Shown here: positions 7,657-16,596 of the stretch, piece by piece
Layout: each line of letters begins with the position of its first letter
How positions within the stretch are numbered: position 1 is the stretch's first letter
Source: UBA12088 sp041920275
GTDB lineage: Bacteria > Patescibacteriota > Minisyncoccia > Phycocordibacterales > UBA12088
Assembly (NCBI GenBank): GCA_041920275.1
Contig: JAYRSE010000035.1
Coordinates: forward strand, 1-35,798
Direction of reading: 5' to 3'
Length of the DNA stretch: 35,798 nt
Made by a program: the position numbers and the translations under genes
Notes under the pieces: model-generated
The model's input: the letters and a program-made list of their open reading frames with translations, nothing else
Told to the model about the DNA's origin: nothing
Databases searched by the model: none

Positions 7657-10065
7657 ATGAGCAGCAACGACCCGAGCGATTACCGGGTTCCTGTTTTGCG
7701 GTTGAGTGATTTCTTTGAGGAAGAAGGGCATAAGAAAGACGGATCCGTATATGGGGACAGCGCAGTGACCGGCTTCGACTGGAGTACTGCTCCTGCGGCA
7801 ACGAGTGCCGACCCGATACGAAGATCGGGGGATGGTCCTTCCACGATGCGCACCGACACGGAGGATGAACTTCCGGAGCACCCTGCGTCCCTTACCACAC
7901 CTTCACTATCACGAGATCCGATCGTACCGAGGAGATCTCCAACTACCGCTTCAAATGCTCAACCGGGAGATCCCTCCCGGGAACCGATTGACGTGGGTGT
8001 GCAATCTCACACCGTCCGTGTCGCAACGCGGGCCGAAGAAACCTTTCGCACGACTCCCATATCAAGGGCGAGTGAGCACCGTGCGCAAACACCAGAACAT
8101 GACACCGTACCCCCAGCGCCATCGAACCAACAGCAACCTCAACCGGTCGAGATCGCGCCGACCGATTCGACAGAACGAGCAGCGTCTGCACCCACTCACA
8201 CAACCGATCTCACCCCAAAACGCGACGTCCTCACTGACGAGCTCTCCGAAGTCCAAAAAAAGCATCTTGCACGAGAGGAGCCGATCGATCCGAGTTCAAA
8301 TGATCCTTTGATCGAACCGGGCCCCGCCGGTGTAGGTTTTGATTCCAAACCCGACCGTCCCGACTCTCCGGTCGTACCAAACCCGGATAAACCGCTCAAC
8401 GCCTCGAAGCCGGTGGCCGATGTGTGGGGTGCGTTCGAAAAGAAGATGTACCCCGGACTGGTACGAGATCATGTGCAATCCGTCCCACGGAACACCGGCC
8501 AAACGACACCCGCCATGCGCGCGGACGCGAATCCCCCCACATCAAGAGGTCCGTTGGACGATCACGAAACGGGTGGGAGAGCCATGCGAAACGCACAAAT
8601 GCCGCCAAACGCCACCGGATCGGTCGATACGGCACAACGTACTTCGATGCCCATGGTCACACAGGACACACCTGATATCTGGGACACCCCACACACCGCC
8701 CTCCAGGATATCGTACTTCGACATGCTCCGGGTAAAACGGGGCCGATACAGGATGTCGACGGAATGATGGATGGTGATCTTGTGAACGCCGCGAATATGC
8801 GGGACGACACATCACGCGCTGATCCAACCGCCCCATCGCCAAGCGAGACGCAGTGGAGCACGAACGAGTCGACGGAGTACGAAATGTATCCGAATCAAGC
8901 ACCCGCACAAACAGCGCAGCAGATCGTTCCAACCAATACAACCCGAACAGGAGAGGTGGCGCAGACCGACGTACAGTCCCTCCAGCACTACCTCGGAATG
9001 CTCGATACGGTACCGGATCTCGAAGAGAATGAACAGCCCGCAATGGCACTCCCTGTCAAACAGATCAGAACCCTTCAAAGCGACATTCGCGACGGTACCG
9101 CGTTCACACAAAACATATCGCCTGAAAATCACACTCGCGACGGATCATCCTCGCGCCCACGCGAAAGAGCGCTTGCGGATGTGGAAGACCTGCCATCGCC
9201 AATGCGCACCTTCAAACGTGATGTCGAACGAGAGATACAGCAGCGCGGCCCCTCGATACTGCAAACGGTCACCATGCAGGAGGATGCCCGTGAGGTGAGC
9301 GACCTGCATATTCCGGGTGTCTCGAAGCGGATATCACCCGGCATGTTCATACTGCTTGGCACGGCGATCATTTTGGTGCTCTCGAGCATCGGAATCGGCA
9401 CATGGCTATACTTTTCAAGCTCCAACAAGGATGCTGTGAAAACGTCGACCAGCATCCCGGAGAACGAAAGCACGATACCGTACAACATCGAACGAAAAAC
9501 ACGCAGTCAACTCATGCGCGACCTGGTAGAGATCCGCGACTCCCTGAAGCGAGACAAGGGGGTCGTGGTCCGCATCGTCCTTTTCACCGAAACAGTTGTC
9601 GCCGAAGGACAACAAGCCTCACAGATACCCATAGAATCGAACACCTTCTTCGATCGCATCGATTCTCAAGCACCTGATGAACTCACCCGCAACGTCACGG
9701 GCGGATTCGTACTGGGCCTCATCACGGTACAGAAGAGCGTCCCGTTCCTCTTACTCCGTTCAAGTGCGGAAGATAAAACATTTGAAGGCATGCGCGAATG
9801 GGAGTCAAGCATGCAAAGAGACCTCTCTCCATTGTTCTCGCTCACACCATCCGAACATGCTGGGGAAACACAAGACACGCGTGATCTCGCTTTTGAAGAT
9901 GCCATGGTCGCAAACAATAAAGTACGCACAAAGAAGAATGCCGACCGCACCATCCTTACATGGATGCAATCGGGAGGATACATCATCGTAACAGAGAACG
10001 AGGAAGCGCTCGCGACATTGTGGGAACGTGTCCGGGTCGGCTCACTTTCGCTTGCGGATGAATGA
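7657..10065 (+). CDS. Large single-pass membrane protein with disordered N-terminal region
   Basis: An 802-residue protein without a family that I recognise. Residues 1 to about 560 are low complexity, rich in Pro, Thr, Asp, Ser, Arg and Gln, with no hydrophobic core, so probably disordered. A single membrane helix follows (MFILLGTAIILVLSSIGIG, about 565-585), then a folded C-terminal domain of about 210 residues with segments FFDRIDSQAPDELTRNV, VPFLLLRSSAEDKTFEGM and YIIVTENEEALATLWERV. With no signal peptide, the long region is probably cytoplasmic and the C-terminal domain outside. The frame is open to a GTG at 7585, but the -10 box at 7643 and position favour the ATG at 7657. Composition of the disordered part shows looser codon use than pnp. 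It may link a cytoplasmic partner to the cell surface. Confidence 0.75.
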   Translation: MSSNDPSDYRVPVLRLSDFFEEEGHKKDGSVYGDSAVTGFDWSTAPAATSADPIRRSGDGPSTMRTDTEDELPEHPASLTTPSLSRDPIVPRRSPTTASNAQPGDPSREPIDVGVQSHTVRVATRAEETFRTTPISRASEHRAQTPEHDTVPPAPSNQQQPQPVEIAPTDSTERAASAPTHTTDLTPKRDVLTDELSEVQKKHLAREEPIDPSSNDPLIEPGPAGVGFDSKPDRPDSPVVPNPDKPLNASKPVADVWGAFEKKMYPGLVRDHVQSVPRNTGQTTPAMRADANPPTSRGPLDDHETGGRAMRNAQMPPNATGSVDTAQRTSMPMVTQDTPDIWDTPHTALQDIVLRHAPGKTGPIQDVDGMMDGDLVNAANMRDDTSRADPTAPSPSETQWSTNESTEYEMYPNQAPAQTAQQIVPTNTTRTGEVAQTDVQSLQHYLGMLDTVPDLEENEQPAMALPVKQIRTLQSDIRDGTAFTQNISPENHTRDGSSSRPRERALADVEDLPSPMRTFKRDVEREIQQRGPSILQTVTMQEDAREVSDLHIPGVSKRISPGMFILLGTAIILVLSSIGIGTWLYFSSSNKDAVKTSTSIPENESTIPYNIERKTRSQLMRDLVEIRDSLKRDKGVVVRIVLFTETVVAEGQQASQIPIESNTFFDRIDSQAPDELTRNVTGGFVLGLITVQKSVPFLLLRSSAEDKTFEGMREWESSMQRDLSPLFSLTPSEHAGETQDTRDLAFEDAMVANNKVRTKKNADRTILTWMQSGGYIIVTENEEALATLWERVRVGSLSLADE

Positions 10066-10100
10066 GTGCAATGAGCTCGAACATGGAGAGCCGAATACAC

Positions 10101-10129
10101 TTGCCAGAATACTTCCTCGGTCGTACACT
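10101..10129 (+). promoter_or_regulatory. Promoter of DksA-like gene, start-codon proximal
   Basis: TTGCCA (10101-10106), exactly 17 bases, TACACT (10124-10129). The -10 ends eight bases before the ATG at 10138, so the mRNA should be leaderless or nearly so. This is one of the best two-box examples of the pattern in the window. Confidence 0.7.
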
Positions 10130-10137
10130 GTATCCAT

Positions 10138-10521
10138 ATGACCAACATGGACACGAGCAGGTTCAAGGTGATGCTTGAAAGGGCAAAGGGTCAGCTCGAG
10201 CTTGAGCTCGACCGCCTCGGGAGTCGCAATCCGCAGCGCGCGGGGGATTGGGATGTGCGAATGCCGGACATCGATACAATGAGCGCGGACGAGAACGAGA
10301 ATGCGGACCGTTCGGAGGAGCTCCAGATCGACTCGATCGTACTCGACGAGCTCGAAGCGCGATATCGGAACATCCTCCGCGCACTCAAGAAGATCGAGGA
10401 CGGCACCTACGGTATCTGTGAGATAAGCGGTGAACCGATCGAAGAGGACCGCTTGGAGGCCAACCCGGCTGCACGCACCTCGAAAGCTCATTTGAGCGAG
10501 GAAGACGGTTTGCCGGAGTAG
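10138..10521 (+). CDS. DksA/TraR-like protein with degenerate zinc site
   Basis: A 127-residue protein with the layout of TraR/DksA regulators: a helical coiled-coil region (about 8-85, with an acidic middle) and a C-terminal segment LKKIEDGTYGICEISGEPI then RLEANPAARTSKAH. In typical members this segment carries CxxC...CxxC to bind zinc. Here only the first Cys remains; the other positions are Ser, Ser and His. Family members bind RNA polymerase through the secondary channel and often work with ppGpp. The protein may fold without metal. A second ATG three codons on is possible. The promoter at 10101-10129 suggests separate transcription from the gene before it; the ComM gene follows after 26 bases. 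Confidence 0.78.
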   Translation: MTNMDTSRFKVMLERAKGQLELELDRLGSRNPQRAGDWDVRMPDIDTMSADENENADRSEELQIDSIVLDELEARYRNILRALKKIEDGTYGICEISGEPIEEDRLEANPAARTSKAHLSEEDGLPE

Positions 10522-10547
10522 ACCGATTAATATCGTTCTCTACCACC

Positions 10548-12074
10548 ATGAGTGTCGCACGCGTTTGGAGCGCGCAAACGGTGTATCTGGACGCAATGAG
10601 CGTTTGTGTGGAGGCCGATGTCTCGAACGGCCTCCATGATTTTTCCGTGGTCGGCCTTACGGACAAAGCGATCGACGAGAGCAGGGAACGTGTTTCCTCT
10701 GCAATAAAGAACACCGGACTTTCGTCACCGAAACACTCCAACCGAAAGGTTCTCATATCGCTCGCACCCGCCGACATCCGCAAAGAAGGGCCCCGCTTCG
10801 ATCTACCGATCGCGCTTTCGTACCTTCTTGCCGCCGAAGAGATTGCATTCGATCCCGAGGGTATACTGTTCTTGGGAGAACTTTCACTTACCGGCGATCT
10901 GCGTCCGGTGCACGGCGCGCTCTCACTGGCACGCTTTGCACACCGGAACGACTTTCACACACTGGTACTCCCGTGGGAGAACGCACGCGAAGCGGCACTG
11001 GTGCGAGGGGTGCGCGTGCTCCCCGCACACTCGCTCCGTGATGTGCTCGACCATTTCGACACAAGCGGAACTCGCATACACACATCGCTTTCCGCACAAC
11101 CTCACACCATCTTTGACGAAAACTTCGTCGATACCGGTGCCGACTTTGCCGAGGTGCGCGGACAAGAAACCGCAAAGCGCGGCCTTGAGATCGCTGCAGC
11201 GGGTCGACACAACATCGTCCTCTATGGCCCACCGGGCACCGGCAAGACGATGCTTGCGCGGGCGCTCCGCGGCATACTGCCTCCCCTTTCTTTCGAGGAG
11301 GCCCTCGAGACGACGGCCATTCATTCGGTTGCGGGAGTCCTGCAAGGTCCTCTGATCACCATGCCACCATTCCGTTCACCCCACCATTCCGCAAGCCATG
11401 TGGCGATCGTGGGTGGTGGCACCATACCCAAACCCGGCGAGGTCACGCTCGCTCACCGCGGTGTGCTCTTCTTGGATGAATTTCCCGAATTCGAACGTCG
11501 GGTCGTGGATGGACTGCGTGAACCGCTCGAAGACCGAGTCGTCTCGGTCTCGCGCGCCAAGGGCACGGTCTCATTTCCGGCCAACTTCATACTGGTCGCC
11601 GCCATGAACCCGAACCGTGAACGCGGGGAAGGACGTATAAGCGAAATGGATCGAGAACGACTGAAGAAACGCATCTCAGGCCCTGTCGTGGATCGAATAG
11701 ACCTGTGGATCGAGGTCACGCACGTGGAACATCAAAAACTCCATACCCGAGCCACAACGGACACACCACGCGAGTCGCCCGCAGTGCGCGAAAGGATCAT
11801 GCGTGCACGCGCAGTACAACGCGAACGTTTCAAGAGCGACATAAAGACCAATGGCGACATGACCGTTCGCGAGATAGACGACCTTGCACAAGTTTCAAAG
11901 GACGCCGAGGAGGTGCTCGTTCTGTCCGCGCAGCGGCTTAAACTTTCTCCCCGAAGCTACCACCGCACCATCAAGCTCGCCCGCACGATCGCAGATCTTT
12001 CCAACTCGGGGACGATCGAGCGGGAACACATTCTCGAGGCACTTGCATACCGACCGAAGGGTTTGTTCGAATAG
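10548..12074 (+). CDS. comM: YifB/ComM family AAA+ ATPase (Mg-chelatase-like)
   Basis: A 508-residue protein of the ComM/YifB family. The N-terminal ChlI-like domain (about 1-170: FSVVGLTDKAIDESRERV, LAPADIRKEGPRFDLPIA) precedes an AAA+ core with Walker A GPPGTGKT (about 226-233), Walker B VLFLDEF (about 306-312), and the RISGPVVDRIDLWIEV segment, and a C-terminal helical lid. ComM is a helicase aiding branch migration in natural transformation in Gram-negative bacteria. The CPCG zinc cysteines usually found after the AMNP motif are absent (AMNPNRERGEG). Start ATG 26 bases after the DksA-like gene; a TAATAT at 10528-10533 might be its own -10. Together with the secretion cluster, DNA uptake is a reasonable idea but not shown. 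Confidence 0.92.
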   Translation: MSVARVWSAQTVYLDAMSVCVEADVSNGLHDFSVVGLTDKAIDESRERVSSAIKNTGLSSPKHSNRKVLISLAPADIRKEGPRFDLPIALSYLLAAEEIAFDPEGILFLGELSLTGDLRPVHGALSLARFAHRNDFHTLVLPWENAREAALVRGVRVLPAHSLRDVLDHFDTSGTRIHTSLSAQPHTIFDENFVDTGADFAEVRGQETAKRGLEIAAAGRHNIVLYGPPGTGKTMLARALRGILPPLSFEEALETTAIHSVAGVLQGPLITMPPFRSPHHSASHVAIVGGGTIPKPGEVTLAHRGVLFLDEFPEFERRVVDGLREPLEDRVVSVSRAKGTVSFPANFILVAAMNPNRERGEGRISEMDRERLKKRISGPVVDRIDLWIEVTHVEHQKLHTRATTDTPRESPAVRERIMRARAVQRERFKSDIKTNGDMTVREIDDLAQVSKDAEEVLVLSAQRLKLSPRSYHRTIKLARTIADLSNSGTIEREHILEALAYRPKGLFE

Positions 12075-12124
12075 CAGGACCATCGACATTCGTGTGCGGG
12101 GGATACGAAAAAACAACACAACAT

Positions 12125-12138
12125 GCGCCCTGTGGCGC
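12125..12138. terminator. Hairpin between comM-like and peptidase genes
   Basis: GCGCC-CTGT-GGCGC stem in the 99-base gap between two convergent genes, with GTTTCC on the + side and, on the minus side, a U-rich stretch ending in TTTTTT about 15 bases on. Probably serves one or both genes. Confidence 0.5.
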
Positions 12139-12173
12139 GTTTCCATATGCGAACCTCGCGATGATTATCGTGT

Positions 12174-13208
12174 TTAGAAAGGATTTTTCGCACCACGGAC
12201 CTCGAAATGCAGGTGCGGGCCCGTGGAGCGGCCGGTATTGCCCACGTAGCCGATGATCTGCCCCGCGACCACGCTCTGACCCTGCCAGACCTCGTTGCTG
12301 TCGTTGTGTGCATAGAGGGTCTGTGTGCCGTTCGAGTGATCGATGACCACGTAGTTGCCGTATCCGCCGTTCCACATACCCCCCGCGCGAGAAACAATGA
12401 CCGTACCCGCCGCGGAGGCAACGATCGGGGTGCCGACCGGTGCTCCGTAATCGACCGCGTTGTAGCCGTGAATACCCTGGGTACGCACCGCGCCGGGAAC
12501 GGGATGTATGTAGTATCCGGAGATACTTGGACCCGAAGAGGTCACCGTGCCTTTCACACGACTCGGCTTCGCTTTCGGCTTCTCTTCCTCGATCGCCCCT
12601 CCCGGCACGGTAATATGCGCACCGACCACCAACGGATCGCCTTCGGGAAGGTTGTTGTAGGCGAATATCTCTTGCGCGTCACCGCCGTACCGCTTTGCGA
12701 TCGATGCAACCGTGTCACCTTCACGCACGGTGTGCTGCACGCCTGAAATGGGGAGAATGAGGAGTGTCTGCCCGGGACGAATGTCGGTACCGGATTTGAG
12801 GCCATTCGCCCAGACGATCGTGTTCACCGACACTCCGAACATGGCCGCGATCTCGGAGAGCGTATTCCCCTCCTGCACACTGTACCAGGAGATCTGGTCG
12901 GGATTTGCCGGCCGGTCACGCTCGGAAAGATGCTCGAACGGGCTTACGTCCGTCGCGAGGGCGACCTGGTCGACCACCACCACACTGCCACCACCACGAG
13001 AACGTGTGGGATCCGTATGTCGAGCCGCAACAAGGATCGGCAGTGTCTGACTGCTCTCCTGCGCAATGGAGACCGGTTCGGCGTATGTTTGCTCCGACGC
13101 ACGCACGTTGAAAGAGTTCGCCGTAAGGACGACCGTTCCCAAGGAGATGATGACGACGGCAAGAACGATTACGCGCGCTCTATGGTGCCGGTCACCATGG
13201 TATGTCAC
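12174..13208 (-). CDS. Secreted LysM-M23 peptidoglycan peptidase
   Basis: A 344-residue exported protein. A signal or anchor helix (about 12-31, VIVLAVVIISLGTVVLTA) is followed by a low-complexity linker, two LysM domains (about 107-152 and 158-204, each with EGxT...I...N and PGQ-like turns) that bind peptidoglycan, and a C-terminal M23 (LytM-type) zinc endopeptidase domain (about 235-340). Metal and catalytic residues are visible: His247, Asp253, His301 (YAHND), His332 and His334 (HLHFEV). His247 and Asp253 are six apart rather than four, a variant that I associate with Parcubacterial members. The start is a GTG; no good ATG is in frame. The protein ends right after the catalytic domain. Likely role is cell-wall remodelling, perhaps opening the wall for surface machines. 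Confidence 0.92.
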   Translation of the reverse strand: MTYHGDRHHRARVIVLAVVIISLGTVVLTANSFNVRASEQTYAEPVSIAQESSQTLPILVAARHTDPTRSRGGGSVVVVDQVALATDVSPFEHLSERDRPANPDQISWYSVQEGNTLSEIAAMFGVSVNTIVWANGLKSGTDIRPGQTLLILPISGVQHTVREGDTVASIAKRYGGDAQEIFAYNNLPEGDPLVVGAHITVPGGAIEEEKPKAKPSRVKGTVTSSGPSISGYYIHPVPGAVRTQGIHGYNAVDYGAPVGTPIVASAAGTVIVSRAGGMWNGGYGNYVVIDHSNGTQTLYAHNDSNEVWQGQSVVAGQIIGYVGNTGRSTGPHLHFEVRGAKNPF

Positions 13209-13344
13209 TTGAGCCGTCTGCGTCGTATACGCGTCGCGCTCAAGGTCGTGTGAACGTATTTGTGTGATAAGTACTGAGATGTCACGCGGACATTGCTTCC
13301 CGCCTTACGGCTTCCTGTGCTGCGTTTCGTTCGGTACAAAAGAC

Positions 13345-13372
13345 ACTATAAAGGGTACCGTGCGTCCGTCAA
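13345..13372 (-). promoter_or_regulatory. Promoter of M23 peptidase gene
   Basis: On the minus strand TTGACG (13367-13372), a 16-base spacer and TATAGT (13345-13350). The predicted start near 13338 leaves an untranslated leader of about 130 bases before the GTG at 13208. I recognise no riboswitch in that leader. Confidence 0.6.
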
Positions 13373-13418
13373 GCGGTTGTACACAGCACCCGTCACCCCA
13401 GCCGAATCGTCTCGGGTG

Positions 13419-13427
13419 TGCTATGAT
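13419..13427 (+). promoter_or_regulatory. Start-proximal extended -10 of helicase gene
   Basis: TGCTATGAT, hexamer 13422-13427, nine bases before the ATG at 13437; predicts an mRNA with two or three bases before the start codon. No clear -35, as expected for an extended -10 promoter. Confidence 0.6.
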
Positions 13428-13436
13428 GGGCGACAC

Positions 13437-15371
13437 ATGGAACACCTTGAAGGGCTTAACAACGCGCAAAAAGAGGCGGTCCTTGCAACCGAAGGGCCGG
13501 TGCTGGTACTTGCGGGGGCGGGGGCCGGCAAGACGAAAACCATTGCACATAGGATCGTGCACATTGTCAAGAACGGTACCCCCGCCTACCGAGTACTCGC
13601 GATCACCTTCACCAACAAAGCCGCCCGAGAGATGCGTGAGCGGGTGCTGCACCTCCTTGACGCACATGGGGTGGTGCATGCGGGAGTACCGACCGTATCC
13701 ACCTTCCACGCATTCTGCGCCACACTACTGCGCGAGCATGCAGCAGCGGCCGGATTGCCCAAGCATTTCACCATTTTCGATCGATCCGACTCCCTTCGCA
13801 CCATCAAACGCGCCCTGAAGGGGACCGTAGGGGACGATGCACGCTTCGAACCGCGTGCGGTCCTTGGAGCGATCTCACGCGCAAAAGGGGATGCGCTTTC
13901 GCTCGCCACGTATAGAGAACGCGCGGGACGTGCATGGTTCCAAGGAGCGGTCGCGGAAGTGTGGCACACGTACGATGCGGCGCTCCGCGCAGAAGGAGCG
14001 GTCGACTTCGACGACCTTCTGTACCTGGTCCTACGCCTCCTTACCACCAACGAGGAGATTCGCTCGGGACTTGCAGGTCGCTACCGGTACCTGCATGTCG
14101 ACGAGTATCAGGACACCAATAAAGTTCAGTACGAGATCATGCGACAATTGGCAAGTGTGCATGGAAACATCTTCTGCGTGGGAGATCTCGACCAGAACGT
14201 CTACTCGTTCCGTGGCGCCTCGATCGACAATATCCTTGATTTCGAACGATCGTTCCCGAACGCCACGACCATCCGTCTGGAACAGAACTATCGCTCGACC
14301 GGAACGATCGTCACCGTTTCGAACAAGATCATCGAGCGGAACAAGCGCCGCAAAAAAAAGACGCTATTTACGGAAAATCCGGAGGGTGAGAAGATCTCCC
14401 TTTTGGTCGGCTACGATGAACGCGATGAGGCGTTGCGTGTGGCGGAGCAAGTGCGCGAGCTCACCAAACATGGCGTGTCGCCTCGCGACATGGCGGTCTT
14501 GTACCGCGCGAATTTTCAATCGCGCGCACTCGAAGAGGCCTTTCTTGCCCTGGGAATCCCCTATCGAGTCCTCGGCACACGCTTTTTCGACCGCAAGGAG
14601 GTCAAGGATGTACTTTCGTACGTGCGCGCCGCCCTGAACCGAGACAGCTGGGCGGACATCGGCCGTATCGTGAACGAGCCGCCGCGCGGTATCGGCAAGG
14701 TGACGTTTGAAAAACTTATCGCGGGTGATAGAGCACTGCTTGCAGGGAAAATGAGGGAAAAGGTTGACGATTTTTTCGTCATTTTAGATTCGATAGCGGC
14801 TCATGCGGTGGCCAACCCCGCCTCGGAAACGCTCATGTTCGTACTTGAACGCTCGGGGCTGGCCGCATCCCTCGACACCGCGCGTGACGAAGACCAGGAG
14901 CGACTCGAGAACGTGCGTGAGCTGGTGTCGCTTTCGACCGAGCGGTATGATGCGGGTCCCGCGCCGGAGGGACTTCTGCGCCTTTTGGAGGACGCGGCAC
15001 TCGCGACCGATCAGGACGAGCTCGACACCCGCACCGACCGATCCGGAGGAGATGCGGTCACCCTCATGACCGTCCACGCCTCGAAAGGACTTGAGTTCCG
15101 CCACGTGTTCATCACCGGGCTCGAGGAAGGACTCTTTCCGCATCGTCGCATGAACGAAAGCGCCAAGGACGACGAGGAGGAACGACGTTTGTTCTACGTG
15201 GCGCTCACCCGTGCGAAAGAGAAGGTGCACCTTTCCTACGCACTCATGCGCACGGTCTTCGGCGAACGCAATGCGACTATGCCGAGTGAATTCCTGCTCG
15301 ACATCGACGAGGCGTACATCGAACAACATGTGGACACGGAACGCAAGGAAAAGGTGGTGTACTTGGACTAA
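13437..15371 (+). CDS. uvrD: UvrD/PcrA/Rep-type superfamily 1A DNA helicase
   Basis: A 644-residue 3'-5' DNA helicase with all SF1A motifs: Q motif LNNAQKEAV, Walker A AGAGAGKT (26-33), Ia TFTNKAAREMRERV, motif II VDEYQDTN (221-228), III GDLDQNVYSFRGA, IV LEQNYRSTGTI, V TVHASKGLEFRHVF and VI FYVALTRAKEKV (about 586-597). Motif III has GDLDQNVY where GDDDQSIY is usual. It is shorter than PcrA or UvrD (about 720) because the C-terminal extension that binds RNA polymerase in PcrA is missing; it ends soon after domain 2A. The frame is open 48 codons upstream, but alignment and the -10 at 13422 fix the start at 13437. Likely works in repair or replication restart. rsmA follows after 29 bases and is probably co-transcribed. 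Confidence 0.95.
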   Translation: MEHLEGLNNAQKEAVLATEGPVLVLAGAGAGKTKTIAHRIVHIVKNGTPAYRVLAITFTNKAAREMRERVLHLLDAHGVVHAGVPTVSTFHAFCATLLREHAAAAGLPKHFTIFDRSDSLRTIKRALKGTVGDDARFEPRAVLGAISRAKGDALSLATYRERAGRAWFQGAVAEVWHTYDAALRAEGAVDFDDLLYLVLRLLTTNEEIRSGLAGRYRYLHVDEYQDTNKVQYEIMRQLASVHGNIFCVGDLDQNVYSFRGASIDNILDFERSFPNATTIRLEQNYRSTGTIVTVSNKIIERNKRRKKKTLFTENPEGEKISLLVGYDERDEALRVAEQVRELTKHGVSPRDMAVLYRANFQSRALEEAFLALGIPYRVLGTRFFDRKEVKDVLSYVRAALNRDSWADIGRIVNEPPRGIGKVTFEKLIAGDRALLAGKMREKVDDFFVILDSIAAHAVANPASETLMFVLERSGLAASLDTARDEDQERLENVRELVSLSTERYDAGPAPEGLLRLLEDAALATDQDELDTRTDRSGGDAVTLMTVHASKGLEFRHVFITGLEEGLFPHRRMNESAKDDEEERRLFYVALTRAKEKVHLSYALMRTVFGERNATMPSEFLLDIDEAYIEQHVDTERKEKVVYLD

Positions 15372-15400
15372 GGCTCGAACCGGCCACCGATCCGAATATC

Positions 15401-16198
15401 ATGCACGCACGCATTTCACACAACACCGAGCGCCGTGGCGCCCCATTGGGACAGCATTTCCTCACACGACCCGCAATAGCGGGCTTTGTGGCGGATGCGG
15501 TACCCCTTACACCCGCAAGTACGGTGTTTGAGGTGGGTCCCGGCCACGGCATACTCACTCGTGAACTCCTCGCACGCGCTGGCAGAGTACTTGCGATCGA
15601 AAAGGACCCCTCTCTGGTGACCGAATTGAGTGAAACCTTCGCATCGGACCTGGAAAACGGAAATCTGTCGCTCATTGCGGGTGACATTCGGGATTTTTCG
15701 CCCGACACCTGCGCCGCGCTTTTCACACCGTACACGCTCTGTGCGAACATCCCCTACTACCTCACCGGCTACATCATTCGCCTGTTTCTCACGGCACGGC
15801 GACAGCCCGTCGCACTGGCGCTCCTCATGCAAAAGGAGGTCGCGGAACGGATCGTGGCGCGAAACGGCAAACACTCGCTCCTCTCGCTCTCGGTGCACGC
15901 CTACGGCACCCCGCGTATCGCGCACATCGTGAAGGCGGGCGCCTTTTCCCCGCCACCCAAGGTGGATTCCGCGATACTTGCCGTTTCAGAGATATCTCGC
16001 GACCGTTTCACCAACCCACAGCACGAGAAAACCTTTTTCACCCTGCTGCACACCGCGTTCGCGAGCAAACGCAAGCAGATCGGCTCCACGCTCGCCGCAC
16101 TATGTGATGAACATGCGCTTGCGGCGGCGGGTATACCCAAAACCGCACGTCCCGAGGACGTGCGGTTGGAGCAGTGGGTCACTCTCGGCGGTTTTTAG
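15401..16198 (+). CDS. rsmA: 16S rRNA dimethyladenosine transferase
   Basis: A 265-residue RsmA (KsgA) that dimethylates two adjacent adenines near the 3' end of 16S rRNA using S-adenosylmethionine. Motifs: N-terminal LGQHFL, SAM-binding EVGPGHGILT (about 44-53), acidic ribose-binding residue in AIEKD, catalytic NIPYYLTG (about 116-123), and the C-terminal FSPPPKVDSAIL segment that belongs to the RNA-binding region. Length is normal. It is the second gene after the helicase. Its stop overlaps the end of the convergent small secreted-protein gene by four bases, so no room for a separate terminator exists between them. Confidence 0.96.
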   Translation: MHARISHNTERRGAPLGQHFLTRPAIAGFVADAVPLTPASTVFEVGPGHGILTRELLARAGRVLAIEKDPSLVTELSETFASDLENGNLSLIAGDIRDFSPDTCAALFTPYTLCANIPYYLTGYIIRLFLTARRQPVALALLMQKEVAERIVARNGKHSLLSLSVHAYGTPRIAHIVKAGAFSPPPKVDSAILAVSEISRDRFTNPQHEKTFFTLLHTAFASKRKQIGSTLAALCDEHALAAAGIPKTARPEDVRLEQWVTLGGF

Positions 16199-16575
16199 AG
16201 TATCGACGTACCTATCTTGTCGATCAACAAACCGGCACCGGTCGGACAACACGCCCCTTTACAAACGGGATTCAGACATGCGATCGGTACGGCAAAAGCT
16301 CTGCCCAGTTGGTGCGCGGGGGGAAAGAGGTTGCCATTCATGTATAACCGTGACCCAAAAAGAGGACAGTACATGTAGAGCCCTCCCCTTGGAGGACCGA
16401 TCGCGATCAGTAAACATGCGTTGCAAGTACAGGGCATCACCCCCAAAGATCGACCACCGAACGGAACAATTACCGCTTCCGCTCGCGGTGCGAACATCCC
16501 GATCGACATGACACCTATTGCAAAGGCCATCACCATCCGAAGTGCGCACAATTTCCGTGATCGTTTATTCACCAT
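16195..16575 (-). CDS. Small Cys-rich secreted protein
   Basis: A 126-residue exported protein. A basic N-terminus, hydrophobic stretch MVMAFAIGVMSIGMF and an A-x-A site (APRAEA) make a signal peptide, leaving a mature chain of about 93 residues. That chain has eight cysteines, in CTCNAC, MYCPLF and CLNPVCKGACC, plus a GPPRGG motif and a FGGR start. I recall similar short proteins with a FGG...C.C...GPPRGG pattern in Parcubacteria, often near secretion or pilus genes; their function is unknown to me. A GATACT at 16580-16585 lies four bases before the ATG, suggesting a leaderless transcript. Disulfides are likely, so it is probably outside the cell. Confidence 0.75.
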   Translation of the reverse strand: MVNKRSRKLCALRMVMAFAIGVMSIGMFAPRAEAVIVPFGGRSLGVMPCTCNACLLIAIGPPRGGLYMYCPLFGSRLYMNGNLFPPAHQLGRAFAVPIACLNPVCKGACCPTGAGLLIDKIGTSIL

Positions 16576-16596
16576 ACAGAGTATCTGATTAGCATG

